From a virus, in the IMG/VR virus record IMGVR_UViG_3300038652_000297, positions 8,598 through 41,478 of that record: a stretch of 32,881 bases of DNA; one strand, given 5' to 3'. Position 1 is the stretch's first letter; every line of letters starts with the position of its first letter. Of this stretch, positions 15,919 to 25,028 are shown one piece after another. Position numbers and translations under genes: made by a program. The notes beneath the pieces were generated by a model. That model saw only the letters and a list, made by a program, of their open reading frames with translations, did not search any database and had not been told where the DNA came from.

Positions 15919-16416
15919 CTAAAATAAACTACTAACTATTTCTAAGTCTTCATCTTCAGATTCATCATCAATCAAATTTAAATTAGGATCAAAATCATTA
16001 TCAATATCATTATCATTCTTTTTATTTAATTTAGCAGCTTTAATAATCATATTAAATGCTTTCTTACTCATGTTAGTAATTTCTTCTTTATTTTCATCTT
16101 CAACTTCTAAACCAGCATTAACCATTTTAGTTTTTCTAGAATTAAATATTCTTTCTTCTTTAACTTCTTTTTTGTAATTTTCAAACTTTTCTTTTTCTTT
16201 TTCATAATTACTTTTTAATCCTTTTACAGAATTTTTAATATCTTTTAAATCTTCACCTTCTAATTTTAAATTCTTAAATTCATTAATAATATTTTCTATT
16301 GATATATAACCATTTCTAATACTATTAATAAAATCTTCATTTTCTTTTAATTCTTTTTTATAATCATTTTTAAAAGAATTAAAATCTTCTTCAGTCTTAA
16401 ATTCTTTATATGCCAT
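15919..16416 (-). CDS. Scaffold protein from an internal in-frame start
   Basis: Inside the protease-scaffold gene, Met236 (ATG 16416) is preceded by AAAGGAG, 11 nt upstream. It begins MAYKEFKTEEDFNSFKN and gives 165 aa. The product is coiled coil with an acidic end, like scaffolding proteins. The arrangement parallels lambda C/Nu3, in which the scaffold is the C-terminal part of the protease gene. Separate expression is inferred. Confidence 0.6.
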   Translation of the reverse strand: MAYKEFKTEEDFNSFKNDYKKELKENEDFINSIRNGYISIENIINEFKNLKLEGEDLKDIKNSVKGLKSNYEKEKEKFENYKKEVKEERIFNSRKTKMVNAGLEVEDENKEEITNMSKKAFNMIIKAAKLNKKNDNDIDNDFDPNLNLIDDESEDEDLEIVSSLF

Positions 16417-17121
16417 ATTTTCTTTCACTCCTTTTTTTGATTTGTTATTTATATTATTATTATATTTAGCAACTAATTTATCAGGTTGCTTAAATTTATT
16501 TAAATTATGTTTAATACCATTCATAATTAATTGATTATTACTAATTGAAGCTGCAATTTTTTCACTTTCTATTTCATCAGCAAAACCTTTTTCTACACAA
16601 TCATCTGCTGTTAAGAAAGTTTCATTATCAAGTAATTCAATTAATTCTTCTTCAGAAATATTAATTTTTTTCATATATGCAGCAATCATAGATTCTCTTA
16701 AAGTTTCTAACCTGTCTGCTAACTCACGAAGTTCATCTGCATTACCATAAACTTCTACTAAAGGATTATGTACCATCATTAAAGCATTAGAAGGTATTAT
16801 AATTTTATCTCCTGCCATTGCTATAATTGTAGCTGCACTAGCTGCTATACCATCTATATAAACATTCACAGTAGCATCAAATCTTTTTAAACCAGATAGT
16901 ATTGCTTGTGCTGATATTAAATCACCACCATCAGAATTAATTCTTACATCTAAAGTATCAATATCACCAATTTCTTTTAATTCCTCAATTACTTTTTGAG
17001 GTGATATATAATTTTCTTCTAACCACCATAAATCTCTACTTAAAATATCACCATATAATAATAATTCTGCACTATTATTATTTTTATTTTTAATTCTTAA
17101 TATTTTTTCGCTCAAATACAA
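15919..17121 (-). CDS. ClpP-like prohead protease fused to scaffold
   Basis: 400 aa. Residues 20-190 are a ClpP/SppA (S14-like) protease: INSDGGDLISAQAILSG (61-77), nucleophile Ser95 in IDGIAASAATIIAMAGD, His118 in ALMMVHNP, and an Asp candidate at FLTADDCVEKGFAD (169-182). Residues 236-400 are charged coiled coil with a very acidic tail: a scaffold domain. The protease matures the head by cleaving scaffold and perhaps capsid. The start is TTG (17121); a TTG two codons later at 17115 has better spacing to AGGAGGTG. It lies between portal and capsid genes, the standard place. Confidence 0.88.
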   Translation of the reverse strand: MYLSEKILRIKNKNNNSAELLLYGDILSRDLWWLEENYISPQKVIEELKEIGDIDTLDVRINSDGGDLISAQAILSGLKRFDATVNVYIDGIAASAATIIAMAGDKIIIPSNALMMVHNPLVEVYGNADELRELADRLETLRESMIAAYMKKINISEEELIELLDNETFLTADDCVEKGFADEIESEKIAASISNNQLIMNGIKHNLNKFKQPDKLVAKYNNNINNKSKKGVKENMAYKEFKTEEDFNSFKNDYKKELKENEDFINSIRNGYISIENIINEFKNLKLEGEDLKDIKNSVKGLKSNYEKEKEKFENYKKEVKEERIFNSRKTKMVNAGLEVEDENKEEITNMSKKAFNMIIKAAKLNKKNDNDIDNDFDPNLNLIDDESEDEDLEIVSSLF

Positions 17122-17142
17122 TTCACCTCCTTATTATGATAA

Positions 17143-18516
17143 TTAACTATTAGGTCTAGGTTGTTGTGTATTGTTTTCATCACCTTCATCATTTTCTCCA
17201 CCATCTTTATTTACACCACCCATACCTTGACTACTTTCATAATGTAAATAAACATTATCTTCATATTTCTTTTCTTCTTCTTTTTTATCCATTTGAAATT
17301 TGAAATCATAACCAGATTTTTCATGTAATTCTTCTATTGATAATGTTCCTGTATTATATAAAAATTTAAGCATATCATTTATTTGTTTTTCATCATCTAA
17401 AGCAGATTCATTAAAATGTACTCTAGGTACAATAGTTTTACCATAATAAGTGAAACCTTGACGTTCAGAAACCTTCCTATTAAATTCATCTAAAGATTTT
17501 TTTATCTCTTTTCTAGCATTTCTAACTTCTTGTTTTAATGGTTTTAATTTAATTACACCTTTTGAATAACTATCTCCATCACTAAAAAACATTTGACAAC
17601 CAGCCCACCATAAAATATGAATAATTACACCTTGATATTTCTCATTACTAAAAATTTTAAGGTCAGGTATTTTATAATCAAGATCTACAAAATATTGAGT
17701 AATTAATTCAGCAGATTTGTAAGGATCATTAAATAAATCTTTTACACCTTCCATTATATCTTTATCAACTGGTTTACCATTATTTAACTTTTCACTACCT
17801 ACTTTAACATGTAAAAATAATTGTTTTAACTTTTTAGCAGTAGCAAAATCAGCTTCTTTTAAATTTCTTAATATTTCTAATTCACTAAAAATAGGTTCTA
17901 TTGGACTATGAGGTTCTTTTTCATGATATGCTTTAAGATTTAAATATCTTTTAGCATTTTCAATATGAACTTCTTTACCTCTTTTCCATTTTTTAATAAA
18001 TTCTTTAGGTATAATTTTTCTTAATTCTTTTTCTATTTTTTTATCCTCTGTATTTAATAAAACTTGAACATCATTAGAAGGTTTTAAAAATATAAAATCT
18101 TTACCCATAGCTGATTTTACATTCACAAGTTCTGGATTAAAAATAGTTATATAATTAGGTTCTGAACCATTAAAATTAAAATGAGGTGTAAATTCACCAG
18201 CAGTAAAATATTCAAAATTAGCATTACGAACATATTTTTGTATATCTAATTTTTCAAAATATAACTTATTAAAATAATCATGAACTTTATCGTTTTCTGA
18301 AACAACTCTTAAACCAGCAGAAGCAAAATCACATTTCATCTTAATAATTGCATATAATAAAGCAGTAGTCCAAACATATTCTCTAGCTTTTTTTAATGTA
18401 TCTTTCCGATTATTTGGTTTCACTTTATCAATTAAAGAAGGAGTTAAACTATCCCAATCTATACTATCAGTATAATAATCACTATCATTAATATTATTGG
18501 AATAATTACCAATCAC
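17143..18516 (-). CDS. Portal protein
   Basis: 457 aa. The dodecameric portal is the DNA entry channel at the capsid vertex. The gene lies between large terminase and prohead protease. The N-terminus KAREYVWTTALLYAIIKMKCDFASAGLRVV is typical of the portal wing helix. The central region (YFTAGEFTPHF, PNYITIFNPELVNV) and the helical stem (LKPLKQEVRNARKEIKKSL) also fit. The Gln/Asn/Gly-rich C-terminus is probably disordered. The start is GTG with AGAGGAAG upstream. Confidence 0.8.
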   Translation of the reverse strand: MIGNYSNNINDSDYYTDSIDWDSLTPSLIDKVKPNNRKDTLKKAREYVWTTALLYAIIKMKCDFASAGLRVVSENDKVHDYFNKLYFEKLDIQKYVRNANFEYFTAGEFTPHFNFNGSEPNYITIFNPELVNVKSAMGKDFIFLKPSNDVQVLLNTEDKKIEKELRKIIPKEFIKKWKRGKEVHIENAKRYLNLKAYHEKEPHSPIEPIFSELEILRNLKEADFATAKKLKQLFLHVKVGSEKLNNGKPVDKDIMEGVKDLFNDPYKSAELITQYFVDLDYKIPDLKIFSNEKYQGVIIHILWWAGCQMFFSDGDSYSKGVIKLKPLKQEVRNARKEIKKSLDEFNRKVSERQGFTYYGKTIVPRVHFNESALDDEKQINDMLKFLYNTGTLSIEELHEKSGYDFKFQMDKKEEEKKYEDNVYLHYESSQGMGGVNKDGGENDEGDENNTQQPRPNS

Positions 18517-18575
18517 AACTTCCTCTTCTTTCCCAAATAAATTTAATTGTTTAACTATATCAATCCCCTCCTTTC

Positions 18576-20213
18576 TTATTGGTTACTTCTCCAACCACCT
18601 ACATATACGTTTTCTTCTTGTTTAAAATCATTTTTAATAAATTCATCACACATCCATGTGCCTAACTCACAAACTGTAAATCTATCTTTTCTTTGTCTAG
18701 ATTTTGCAGACCTATATTGCATATATTTACCAGATGCTTTTGGTCTAATACTAATAATCTCATTAACAACTTTTTTAAATTCATTATGTAATTTAATTTC
18801 TTTTTTAGTATCTTGTGAAATAGGTGCAGGTATTTTAAATCTATCTTTTTCAATTTCATTGAGAAAATGTCTAGCACGTAATTCATTTGTATTACCAGAA
18901 AAATTATGAACTTTAATAATATTTCTATAATCAATACTTCTACCATATCTATTTCTTACATATTCTAATTGTTCTTCATCATCTTCCATTAAAATAGGTA
19001 CTCCAACTTTACCATCAGAATAGTAGAATTTTTCAGCTAAATTATCAGTTACACCTTTATGTCTTTGATCACAAGCAATAAATAAAATATTAAAATTTCT
19101 TAATACTTCTCTTATTTTTCTTACTTTTTCCTGTATAGGTGCATTATTTAAAGCTTCTAATTTTACTAATCTTTTAATATTACCATCTATTTTAAATACA
19201 CCATAGCAAAAATTATCATTACCCTGATCAGCATCATCAAAGATTAAAGCATATTTATCAAGTGGATTACCTTGTTTATCTAATGGTTGTTTTAATTCTA
19301 ATTTAGTTTCAGGTTCTTTATATTTATTATTTTCAACATCTACATATTCTTTATTATCAATAACCTTCTTCTGAATTAAATCATAAGAAATATAATCAGA
19401 ACCACCAGAAATAAAAATATTCAAATATTCTTTTTTTCTTGTTATGCTATCAGCTTGTTTAACTTTCTTTTTAACCATTTTTTCTTCAAAAAGACCAGCT
19501 TTAAGTCCATCCCTATAATCATAACTAATAATGTCATATTCTCTATCATTTTTTTCTATTTGTTCTTGATAATGTCTTAATTTTAAATGTAAATCAGAAC
19601 CTTCATAATTAGCAGTACTACTAATAATTAATTGATTACCAATATCAGTAATTTCTTTATTCTTACCAGTTTTTAATTCTTTTTTAGTTAATATCATAGG
19701 TTCTATAATATTTTCTACATCATTATTCATTCCTTCTCTAAAACCATACTCATCAATATGTATAATATTAAAACCATAAGAACGAATATTATCCGATAAA
19801 GGAATAGCAATTATTGTACTACCATTTTTAAATTCTATTTTAAATTCTGAAGAACCATGAATAGGATTACCTATTATTTGCGAACCAAAAAAATCAGAAC
19901 TTTTCATTATATTTTCAATTTCATTAAAAACATTTTTACTTTGTCTATAAACAGGTGCTACAATACCAATTTTTGTTTTAGGATATAATAATGCTCTTTC
20001 TGATAAACCAACAGCAATTACATAAGTTTTACCAGTACGTCTTGAACATAAATATAAAGGATACTTATGCCACCACATTCTTTGCAACATATCCATTTGA
20101 TAAATTGGTAAATTTACATTTAATATTTTTTTTGCTCCATATGCAGGAAATCTTTTAGAAAATTGAAATATTTTATATAATTTCTTTTCTCTTTCAGTTA
20201 ATTTTCTAACCAT
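18576..20213 (-). CDS. terL: Terminase large subunit
   Basis: Packaging motor ATPase and nuclease, 545 aa from ATG 20213 (MVRKLTEREKKLY). A start at 20303 would add 30 residues lying in the terS coding region and seems wrong. The ATPase has Walker A CSRRTGKTY, an adenine-binding segment upstream (LPIYQMDMLQRMWWHKYPL), Walker B FNIIHIDEYGF and a coupling motif near LIISSTAN. The nuclease domain starts at YALIFDDADQGNDNF with further acidic residues later (FIACDQRH). Its start overlaps terS by 8 nt. Confidence 0.92.
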   Translation of the reverse strand: MVRKLTEREKKLYKIFQFSKRFPAYGAKKILNVNLPIYQMDMLQRMWWHKYPLYLCSRRTGKTYVIAVGLSERALLYPKTKIGIVAPVYRQSKNVFNEIENIMKSSDFFGSQIIGNPIHGSSEFKIEFKNGSTIIAIPLSDNIRSYGFNIIHIDEYGFREGMNNDVENIIEPMILTKKELKTGKNKEITDIGNQLIISSTANYEGSDLHLKLRHYQEQIEKNDREYDIISYDYRDGLKAGLFEEKMVKKKVKQADSITRKKEYLNIFISGGSDYISYDLIQKKVIDNKEYVDVENNKYKEPETKLELKQPLDKQGNPLDKYALIFDDADQGNDNFCYGVFKIDGNIKRLVKLEALNNAPIQEKVRKIREVLRNFNILFIACDQRHKGVTDNLAEKFYYSDGKVGVPILMEDDEEQLEYVRNRYGRSIDYRNIIKVHNFSGNTNELRARHFLNEIEKDRFKIPAPISQDTKKEIKLHNEFKKVVNEIISIRPKASGKYMQYRSAKSRQRKDRFTVCELGTWMCDEFIKNDFKQEENVYVGGWRSNQ

Positions 20214-21021
20214 AAAAATTACCAGACTTTTCTCTACGTTTTTTAGCTTCTTTTTTATATTTTTTAATTTCAGTAAATTCCTGCATAAATTCTTTAAATT
20301 CATTATCTATATTTAAATCTTCATTTAATTCTTCATCCTCACTTATTAAAATAGTTAAAGCATCCTGTTCATCTTCATTTTCTCTTGTGCCTTTACTAAA
20401 TTGTAAATCAGAAGTTAAATCTCTATATAAAGCATAAATATCTTTCGCTTTCATTCTATCAACTTCAATACCTACTGCTTCTTTACGTTCAATATTATAA
20501 ATTTGCAATTCTTTAATAACCATAGAACGAATCATCATAGGATCTGCACCTTTTGCTTTACCTGTTTGTTCCATCAATTCATTAAATCTTTTCTTTAAAA
20601 ATTCTATTTCAGATTGAGTATATTCTCCAGAATTAAAATCATCTATTGAATATTTTAAATTTCTCAAATCTTTTTCTTTAGGTTTTTGTTCATTTCTTTT
20701 TTTAGCTAATCTAATAGAAAATACTTCTTTAATTACAGAATATAATTTTCTTGAAGTACAACCTAACTTTACAGCTTCTTGATGTTCTAATATTTTATCA
20801 ATTTTATTTCCACAATTAGTACATATAGCTTTATTATGATAATAATCAAATTCTTTATTACCACACTCTGAACATTTTTTTGCAGGATATTTTTCTTCAA
20901 TATATTCACTCATTCTATTAAATCTTTTTTGTAATAAATCAATAGCATCCTGTATCAAATCATCATCAATTAAATCTTCATTTTGTTTAACTGTCCAATA
21001 TGTTAGTTTTTTTCTCGCCAT
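20206..21021 (-). CDS. Probable terminase small subunit with a zinc ribbon
   Basis: 271 aa from ATG 21021; AAAGGTG lies upstream, and the GTG at 21030 falls inside that site. It includes a Cys4 zinc ribbon, CSECG with CTNCG (about residues 50-71), and helical segments. It directly precedes and overlaps terL, so terminase small subunit is the natural reading: it would recognise the packaging site and recruit the large subunit. Sequence similarity to known small terminases is not obvious by eye. Confidence 0.65.
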   Translation of the reverse strand: MARKKLTYWTVKQNEDLIDDDLIQDAIDLLQKRFNRMSEYIEEKYPAKKCSECGNKEFDYYHNKAICTNCGNKIDKILEHQEAVKLGCTSRKLYSVIKEVFSIRLAKKRNEQKPKEKDLRNLKYSIDDFNSGEYTQSEIEFLKKRFNELMEQTGKAKGADPMMIRSMVIKELQIYNIERKEAVGIEVDRMKAKDIYALYRDLTSDLQFSKGTRENEDEQDALTILISEDEELNEDLNIDNEFKEFMQEFTEIKKYKKEAKKRREKSGNFYG

Positions 21022-21048
21022 AATAATCACCTTTTTATTTTTTTACAT

Positions 21049-21108
21049 AAAAAAAAGATAACAAAAAAAGGCAGGGAAATGACCTTTATTAAATAGTTAT
21101 CCTTTAAA
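21049..21108 (-). terminator. Compound hairpin terminator before the packaging genes
   Basis: The outer stem pairs 21054-21062 (aaagataac) with 21096-21105 (gttatccttt, one G-U on RNA), and an inner AAGG/CCTT stem lies between. On the minus strand it is followed by eight T's. It separates the phosphoesterase gene from terS, so late transcription probably starts or is antiterminated here. Confidence 0.65.
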
Positions 21109-21113
21109 AAATA

Positions 21114-22137
21114 TTAATCTATTTTAAAATCTTTTGTCTTATTATAATCCATCTTACAATTGTTAAATGTAACTATACCATAACCATATTCCCATTTATT
21201 ACTTTTAGCATTTCTATGCCTATAATCTACATTTTTATTAATAATACAACCAAACTCATAAGCATATCTACCAAAAGCTTCACCACTACCAATTCTATGT
21301 GTATGACCAATACCTACACCTTCAAAAAAACCAAATTCTTTATCTATTTTATTTTTTATAAAATATTTAACAGCATTTTCTACTGTTCTTAAAGTAATTT
21401 TACTATATCTACTAGGATGAGCAAATATAAAATCTCGTAATTTCATCCACCAATGATTTATATAAGTTATATTATCAAAATACCTAGTAATTTCAGCTAA
21501 AGGTTTATGTTTGTCCATTAAATAACCATTTAAACCTGTAATTATTTTATATTTAAAATAATTTTTTAACCTTTTTTCATGATTACCATTTATTATATAT
21601 ATTTCATCATATATCTTAGATAATTCATTTAAAGTTTTATAACCTACTTTGTATTCTTTACTAACATCAATATTTTTAACTTGACCATAATTACTAATAG
21701 AATTATAATCTAAGAAATCACCAGCAATAACTAATATATCTGCACCTTGATTTTTATGTATTATTGTTTCTAAAACATCAATATTAGTAAAAGGAACATG
21801 TAAATCATTAATAGTTAAAACTTTTATTTCTTTATCAGAATATTTATTTATAAATTTTTTATTTATTTTTTTAATTCTTTTTTTCTCTTCTTCATAATTA
21901 GAAATAGGTTCATCATCATTTAAATTAGCAAATATTCCTTTACCTCTTTTATTAGGTATATAATCAATTATAGGACTTCTTCTAATTCTATTTCTAGTAG
22001 AATCTTTTGTAAATTCTTTTATATGACCAAACTCATTATTAAGTATTTGATTAATTTTATTATAATCACTACCATATTCATCATATAAATCAGCTAATCT
22101 TTTTTTCTATTTTAGGATTATCATCCCAATAAAACAA
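21114..22137 (-). pseudogene. Calcineurin-like metallophosphoesterase, one-base frameshift near the N-terminus
   Basis: Removing one base from the A7 run at 22100-22106 gives a continuous 340-aa protein from TTG 22137 (GGAAGGTGATAATGA upstream), beginning MFYWDDNPKIEK then RLADLYDEYGSDYNK. Metal-binding motifs are intact: NDLHVP, AGDFLDYNS, NGNHEKR and GVGIGHTH. Without the correction, the downstream frame has no ATG, GTG or TTG until ATG 21518, which would remove the first three motifs. Such phage phosphoesterases may act on nucleotides or nucleic acids. The lesion may be a sequencing error, since the rest is clean. Confidence 0.8.
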
Positions 22138-22179
22138 TCATTATCACCTTCCCTTCCTTACCTTGTATGAGTATAAAAA

Positions 22180-22302
22180 CTAAACTAAAACTTTTTTTAA
22201 TTCTTTTTCTTCATGATTAAAATATAATTCAGAAGAACATTTTTTACAATAAACTCTATAACTTTCATTTACAGCATCACAATCTCTACATACTTTTTTC
22301 AT
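22180..22302 (-). CDS. Small zinc-ribbon protein, 40 aa
   Basis: Begins MKKVCRDCDAVNESYRVYC and continues KKCSSELYF. Two C-x2-C knuckles 11 residues apart form a zinc ribbon. AGAGGTGAT lies 6 nt upstream of the ATG. Tiny zinc-ribbon proteins are common early phage products. Function unknown. Confidence 0.65.
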   Translation of the reverse strand: MKKVCRDCDAVNESYRVYCKKCSSELYFNHEEKELKKVLV

Positions 22303-22362
22303 TTTTTATCACCTCTTATAATTTTATAAACTTATAGCGTTATATTTTAATTATCTAGTTAA

Positions 22363-22551
22363 TTAACACCATCTATTGAAACTTTTATACTTATAAGGAT
22401 TATAGAATGTTTCACAACCAATAATAATGGTATCAATCTTCATTACATCTAAATTAAGTTTTTTAGCTTCTTTTTTAAATTTTTTCTTAACTTTTGCAAT
22501 ACTTATTTTATTATCTTTTTCAGGATTAGGTCTTGTATATCTTACTTCCAT
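22363..22551 (-). CDS. Small basic hypothetical protein, 62 aa
   Basis: GGGAGG precedes the ATG. It is basic, with a Lys-rich helix (IAKVKKKFKKEAKKLNL) and a following strand (VMKIDTIIIGCETFYNP). It lies between the sigma-like and zinc-ribbon genes. Not recognised. Confidence 0.5.
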   Translation of the reverse strand: MEVRYTRPNPEKDNKISIAKVKKKFKKEAKKLNLDVMKIDTIIIGCETFYNPYKYKSFNRWC

Positions 22552-22611
22552 TGTATTCCTCCCAATATGACTTAAATTTTCCTAAGTCACTAATGATACC
22601 AACCTTTTGTT

Positions 22612-23226
22612 TCATTTATTACAAACATACTTTTTAATTTTTTTTAATATTCTATTTTTATAAATATTTATAGCTTGTTGTGATACATTTAATTTATCTG
22701 CTATTTTTTGTTGTGTATAATCTTTTATAAAAATATAATTAAAAACTTCTTTTTCACGTTTAGATAATACTTTCCTAAATTCTTTTAAATATAATTTAGA
22801 ATTAACTTCATCAGAAAAATCTTTCTCAATAAATTTATCATTTAAACTTTCAATATTAATATTCAAACCACTTAAATTAATCACTAAAGTTTCTTTATTA
22901 TATTCTCTAAAATCAATTTTATTTTTATAATTAAATAATCTTTTATATAAAATACATTTTAATAAACTTAAAAAATCTCTGGCAATATAAATATTATCAT
23001 CTACTTTAAATTCATCTTCTAATAAATTAAATATAATTTCTCTGCACATATTTTCAGTATCATCATATTCAACACCTGTATTATTATTAAAATCATATGC
23101 AGTTTTACCAATGATATTTTCAATAAATTCATGTTTAAATAAATCATTATATCTATCTTTATTATTTATTAAAATATCAAATAAAATATTATTTAATTTT
23201 ATTTTATTCCATTTTGTTTTTTTCAT
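22612..23226 (-). CDS. Sigma-70 region 4-like transcription regulator
   Basis: 204 aa. Residues about 152-200 (LSKREKEVFNYIFIKDYTQQ, KIADKLNVSQQAINIYKNRI) form a helix-turn-helix of the sigma-70 region 4/ECF type. The N-terminal 140 residues are helical, as in phage ArpU/sigma-like late regulators. It starts at ATG after AGAGGT and overlaps the upstream small membrane gene. It is transcribed just before the packaging module, so a role in late gene activation is likely. No clear region 2 motif, so it may not be a complete sigma factor. Confidence 0.75.
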   Translation of the reverse strand: MKKTKWNKIKLNNILFDILINNKDRYNDLFKHEFIENIIGKTAYDFNNNTGVEYDDTENMCREIIFNLLEDEFKVDDNIYIARDFLSLLKCILYKRLFNYKNKIDFREYNKETLVINLSGLNINIESLNDKFIEKDFSDEVNSKLYLKEFRKVLSKREKEVFNYIFIKDYTQQKIADKLNVSQQAINIYKNRILKKIKKYVCNK

Positions 23227-23407
23227 TTAAAATTACCTCTTTTATTAATTCCTTTTTACTTATATTTCGTTCAAGAATATTTAAAAAAACTAAAACTAAC
23301 ATAAATATAAAACAATATATCAAATTATCACTTAAACCACTTTTTAATATAGCTACTAATAAACTTGATTTAAAAATAATATAAATCAAACCTAATAAAA
23401 AAGACAA
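23204..23407 (-). CDS. Small membrane protein with two transmembrane segments
   Basis: 67 aa from TTG 23407, with AGGAGG 7 nt upstream. Hydrophobic segments at about residues 3-22 and 28-46 (NLIYCFIFMLVLVFLNIL) are followed by a charged tail. It is coupled to its neighbours: the site lies in the phoH stop region, and its end overlaps the sigma-like gene. Function unknown. Confidence 0.6.
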   Translation of the reverse strand: MSFLLGLIYIIFKSSLLVAILKSGLSDNLIYCFIFMLVLVFLNILERNISKKELIKEVILNEKNKME

Positions 23408-23408
23408 T

Positions 23409-24525
23409 TTAATTACCTCCTAATTTTTCTCTATATATTTTACCAAGTTTAGCAGTTTCACTTCTCATTATTTCATTTAATAATATACTACCTGTTAATT
23501 TTTGATTTTTCAAATAATTTATTAAACAAGTTAAACCATTATAATTTTTACTTAATTTTTTATTATTAATTTGTTCTATATCACCTTCAAATATAACTTT
23601 AGCATTTTTATCTATGTATTCAATAAAACAATCCATATCATTAGGATGTATATTCTGTGCTTCTGTTACTAATAATATAGAATTATCAATATTTCTATCT
23701 TGTATCAATGATAAACCTTCAACTTCAAAATTCAACATTGTTTATTCTTTAATATTATCCCAATAAGGTTGTAAAAAAGGATTAAGTTTTTCTGATAAAG
23801 TTCCAGGGAAACTACCAAACTTTTCTTCTTTAAAACCTTTTTGTATTTTAGGTCTTGTTAATATTATTTTATCATATTGCCCTCTTTTAACTTGTTTTAT
23901 AGCACTATTAATTGCTAAACTAGTTTTACCTGAACCTGCACCTCCAATAATACTTACAACTGTAACTTTTTTATCAAATAATAAATTAGATAACATTATT
24001 TGTTTTCTATTTAATTTACCTACACCTTCCATGTTATTATTCCATTTTATTTTATGTAAAAAACCTTCTTTATATCTACAAATCATATTTTCACTATCAA
24101 TAAATTGATTCTCATATAAATCCATATTTGTTTTTATTTTATCTTTATTATATAATCTATCAATCATTTTAGGATCTAATTCTTTTTTAATTAAACCTTC
24201 ATACAAACTTTGTTTATCTTTTGTATAATAAAAAATATTACTTTTTCTAGACTTACCTTTTAAAAATAATGCAGCATTTTTAGTAAAAACTTTATATTTT
24301 TTATACCTAACTGAATTAATTTTTCATCATTAGTATCTCCACTCACTTTCATATTCTTACATTTTATATCATTATTTAATATATTTTTAATAGTTTGTCT
24401 AGCACCATATAAATCATTTTTATTATTTTCTAACTCATCTAAATAAAATAAGGGATTACACAATCTGATTTTAATAAGATATCTGGTTCATCTATTAATA
24501 TATTAGTATCATATATTTGTTGCAA
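23409..24525 (-). pseudogene. PIN-PhoH family ATPase, broken by two frameshifts and one stop
   Basis: Conceptually 372 aa from TTG 24525 (GGGGAATAAAA upstream). The PIN domain (IYDTNILIDEPDILLKSDCV then YLDELENNKNDLYGARQTIK) is interrupted by one missing T near 24441-24443. One A is missing from the A-run at 24297-24302, before VFTKNAALFLKGKSR. The ATPase has Walker A SIIGGAGSGKTS and SFPGTLSEKLNPFLQPYWDN. An in-frame TAA at 23742-23744 then precedes FEVEGLSLIQDRN and the Walker B-like ILLVTEAQNI. The two lost bases restore exactly one frame. PhoH-like proteins are RNA-linked ATPases of unclear phage role. Either real decay or assembly error. Confidence 0.8.
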
Positions 24526-24562
24526 TTTTATTCCCCTTTCATATTTAATATCCTTATATTAT

Positions 24563-24591
24563 ATTATACCTTAAATTTACAAAAAATACAA
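24563..24591 (-). promoter_or_regulatory. Strong sigma-A-type promoter upstream of PIN-PhoH
   Basis: -35 TTGTAT (24591-24586), 17-bp spacer, -10 TATAAT (24568-24563), so the start would be near 24556, about 30 nt before the TTG codon. A second promoter with the same hexamers and spacer is at 31651-31679. The perfect palindrome AGAATATTCT (24601-24610) lies 9 bp upstream of the -35 and could be an operator. Confidence 0.8.
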
Positions 24592-24628
24592 GTAATATTA
24601 AGAATATTCTGAATTTATTTTTAAAAAA

Positions 24629-24657
24629 AAATAAATAATTTAAATTCTAATTTATTT
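24629..24657 (-). terminator. AT-only hairpin with T-run, possible terminator
   Basis: aaataaat (24629-24636) pairs with atttattt (24650-24657), followed by a run of at least six T's on the minus strand. It comes after the Cys-rich small gene and before the PIN-PhoH promoter. An A/T-only stem is weak, so confidence is modest. Confidence 0.4.
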
Positions 24658-24669
24658 CCCATTTATTTT

Positions 24670-24827
24670 TTAAATAATTAACTCTACCTTTCCACAACGA
24701 TCCTCACACCTTTTACAAACCCGATTCATTTTATAGTTAATAGTCAATAATTTACCAGTTTTAGGATTTATACTTTTACCATCACGCCAGTAAACATTTT
24801 AGTTTTATTTTCCATTTTTGATTGCAT
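24670..24827 (-). pseudogene. Small Cys-rich zinc-binding protein with a one-base deletion
   Basis: With one T restored at 24792-24794, it reads 52 aa: MQSKMENKTKMFYWRDGKSI and onward to NRVCKRCEDRCGKVELII. The C-x2-C-x3-C motif suggests a partial metal knuckle. GAGG lies about 10 nt upstream of the ATG. Without the correction, translation ends after 19 codons. Confidence 0.5.
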
Positions 24828-24842
24828 TATTTTAGAACCTCT

Positions 24843-24954
24843 CTATTCATAAATTATTTTTTCAGTTGTTTCTGCTGGAATCACTTTTAATTAATTTTAA
24901 TACAAATTTATCTTTAAGTCTATTTGCCATATCTTTAGTAGTAGTAATTTGCAT
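24843..24954 (-). pseudogene. Small ORF of 36 aa with a one-base insertion
   Basis: Reads MQITTTKDMANRLKDKFVLK, then LIKVIPAETTEKIIYE if one base is removed from the A4 run at 24885-24888. TTTTGGAG lies upstream of the ATG. Function unknown. It shows the same type of lesion as its neighbours. Confidence 0.4.
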
Positions 24955-24984
24955 ACTACAAACTCCAAAAGAATACCACTATGT

Positions 24985-25008
24985 GAACCTCCCGGCAATT
25001 GAATTGCC
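24985..25008 (-). repeat. Hairpin and GC-rich tail downstream of the IscB relic
   Basis: GGCAATT (24994-25000) and AATTGCC (25002-25008) form an inverted repeat, effectively a 6-bp stem with a 3-nt loop. On the minus strand GGGAGGTTCAC follows. It starts 20 nt after the relic stop, where the right end of an IS200/IS605-type element would lie. The flank resembles the GC-rich repeats at 7441 and 30625 (TTGCC..GGAG..TCA). Confidence 0.5.
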
Positions 25009-25028
25009 TATGATATTTGTTTTCTAAT

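Noticed and set aside
18662-18946. Minus-strand 94-aa frame inside terL
   Set aside because: Shadow of the terminase gene; low-complexity Leu/Ile/Lys sequence and no start site.
22100-22106. A AAA AAG as a programmed -1 frameshift site in the phosphoesterase
   Set aside because: The heptamer is in phase, but -1 slippage gives GAT TAG at once. The protein continues in the +1 frame, so an indel is the better explanation.
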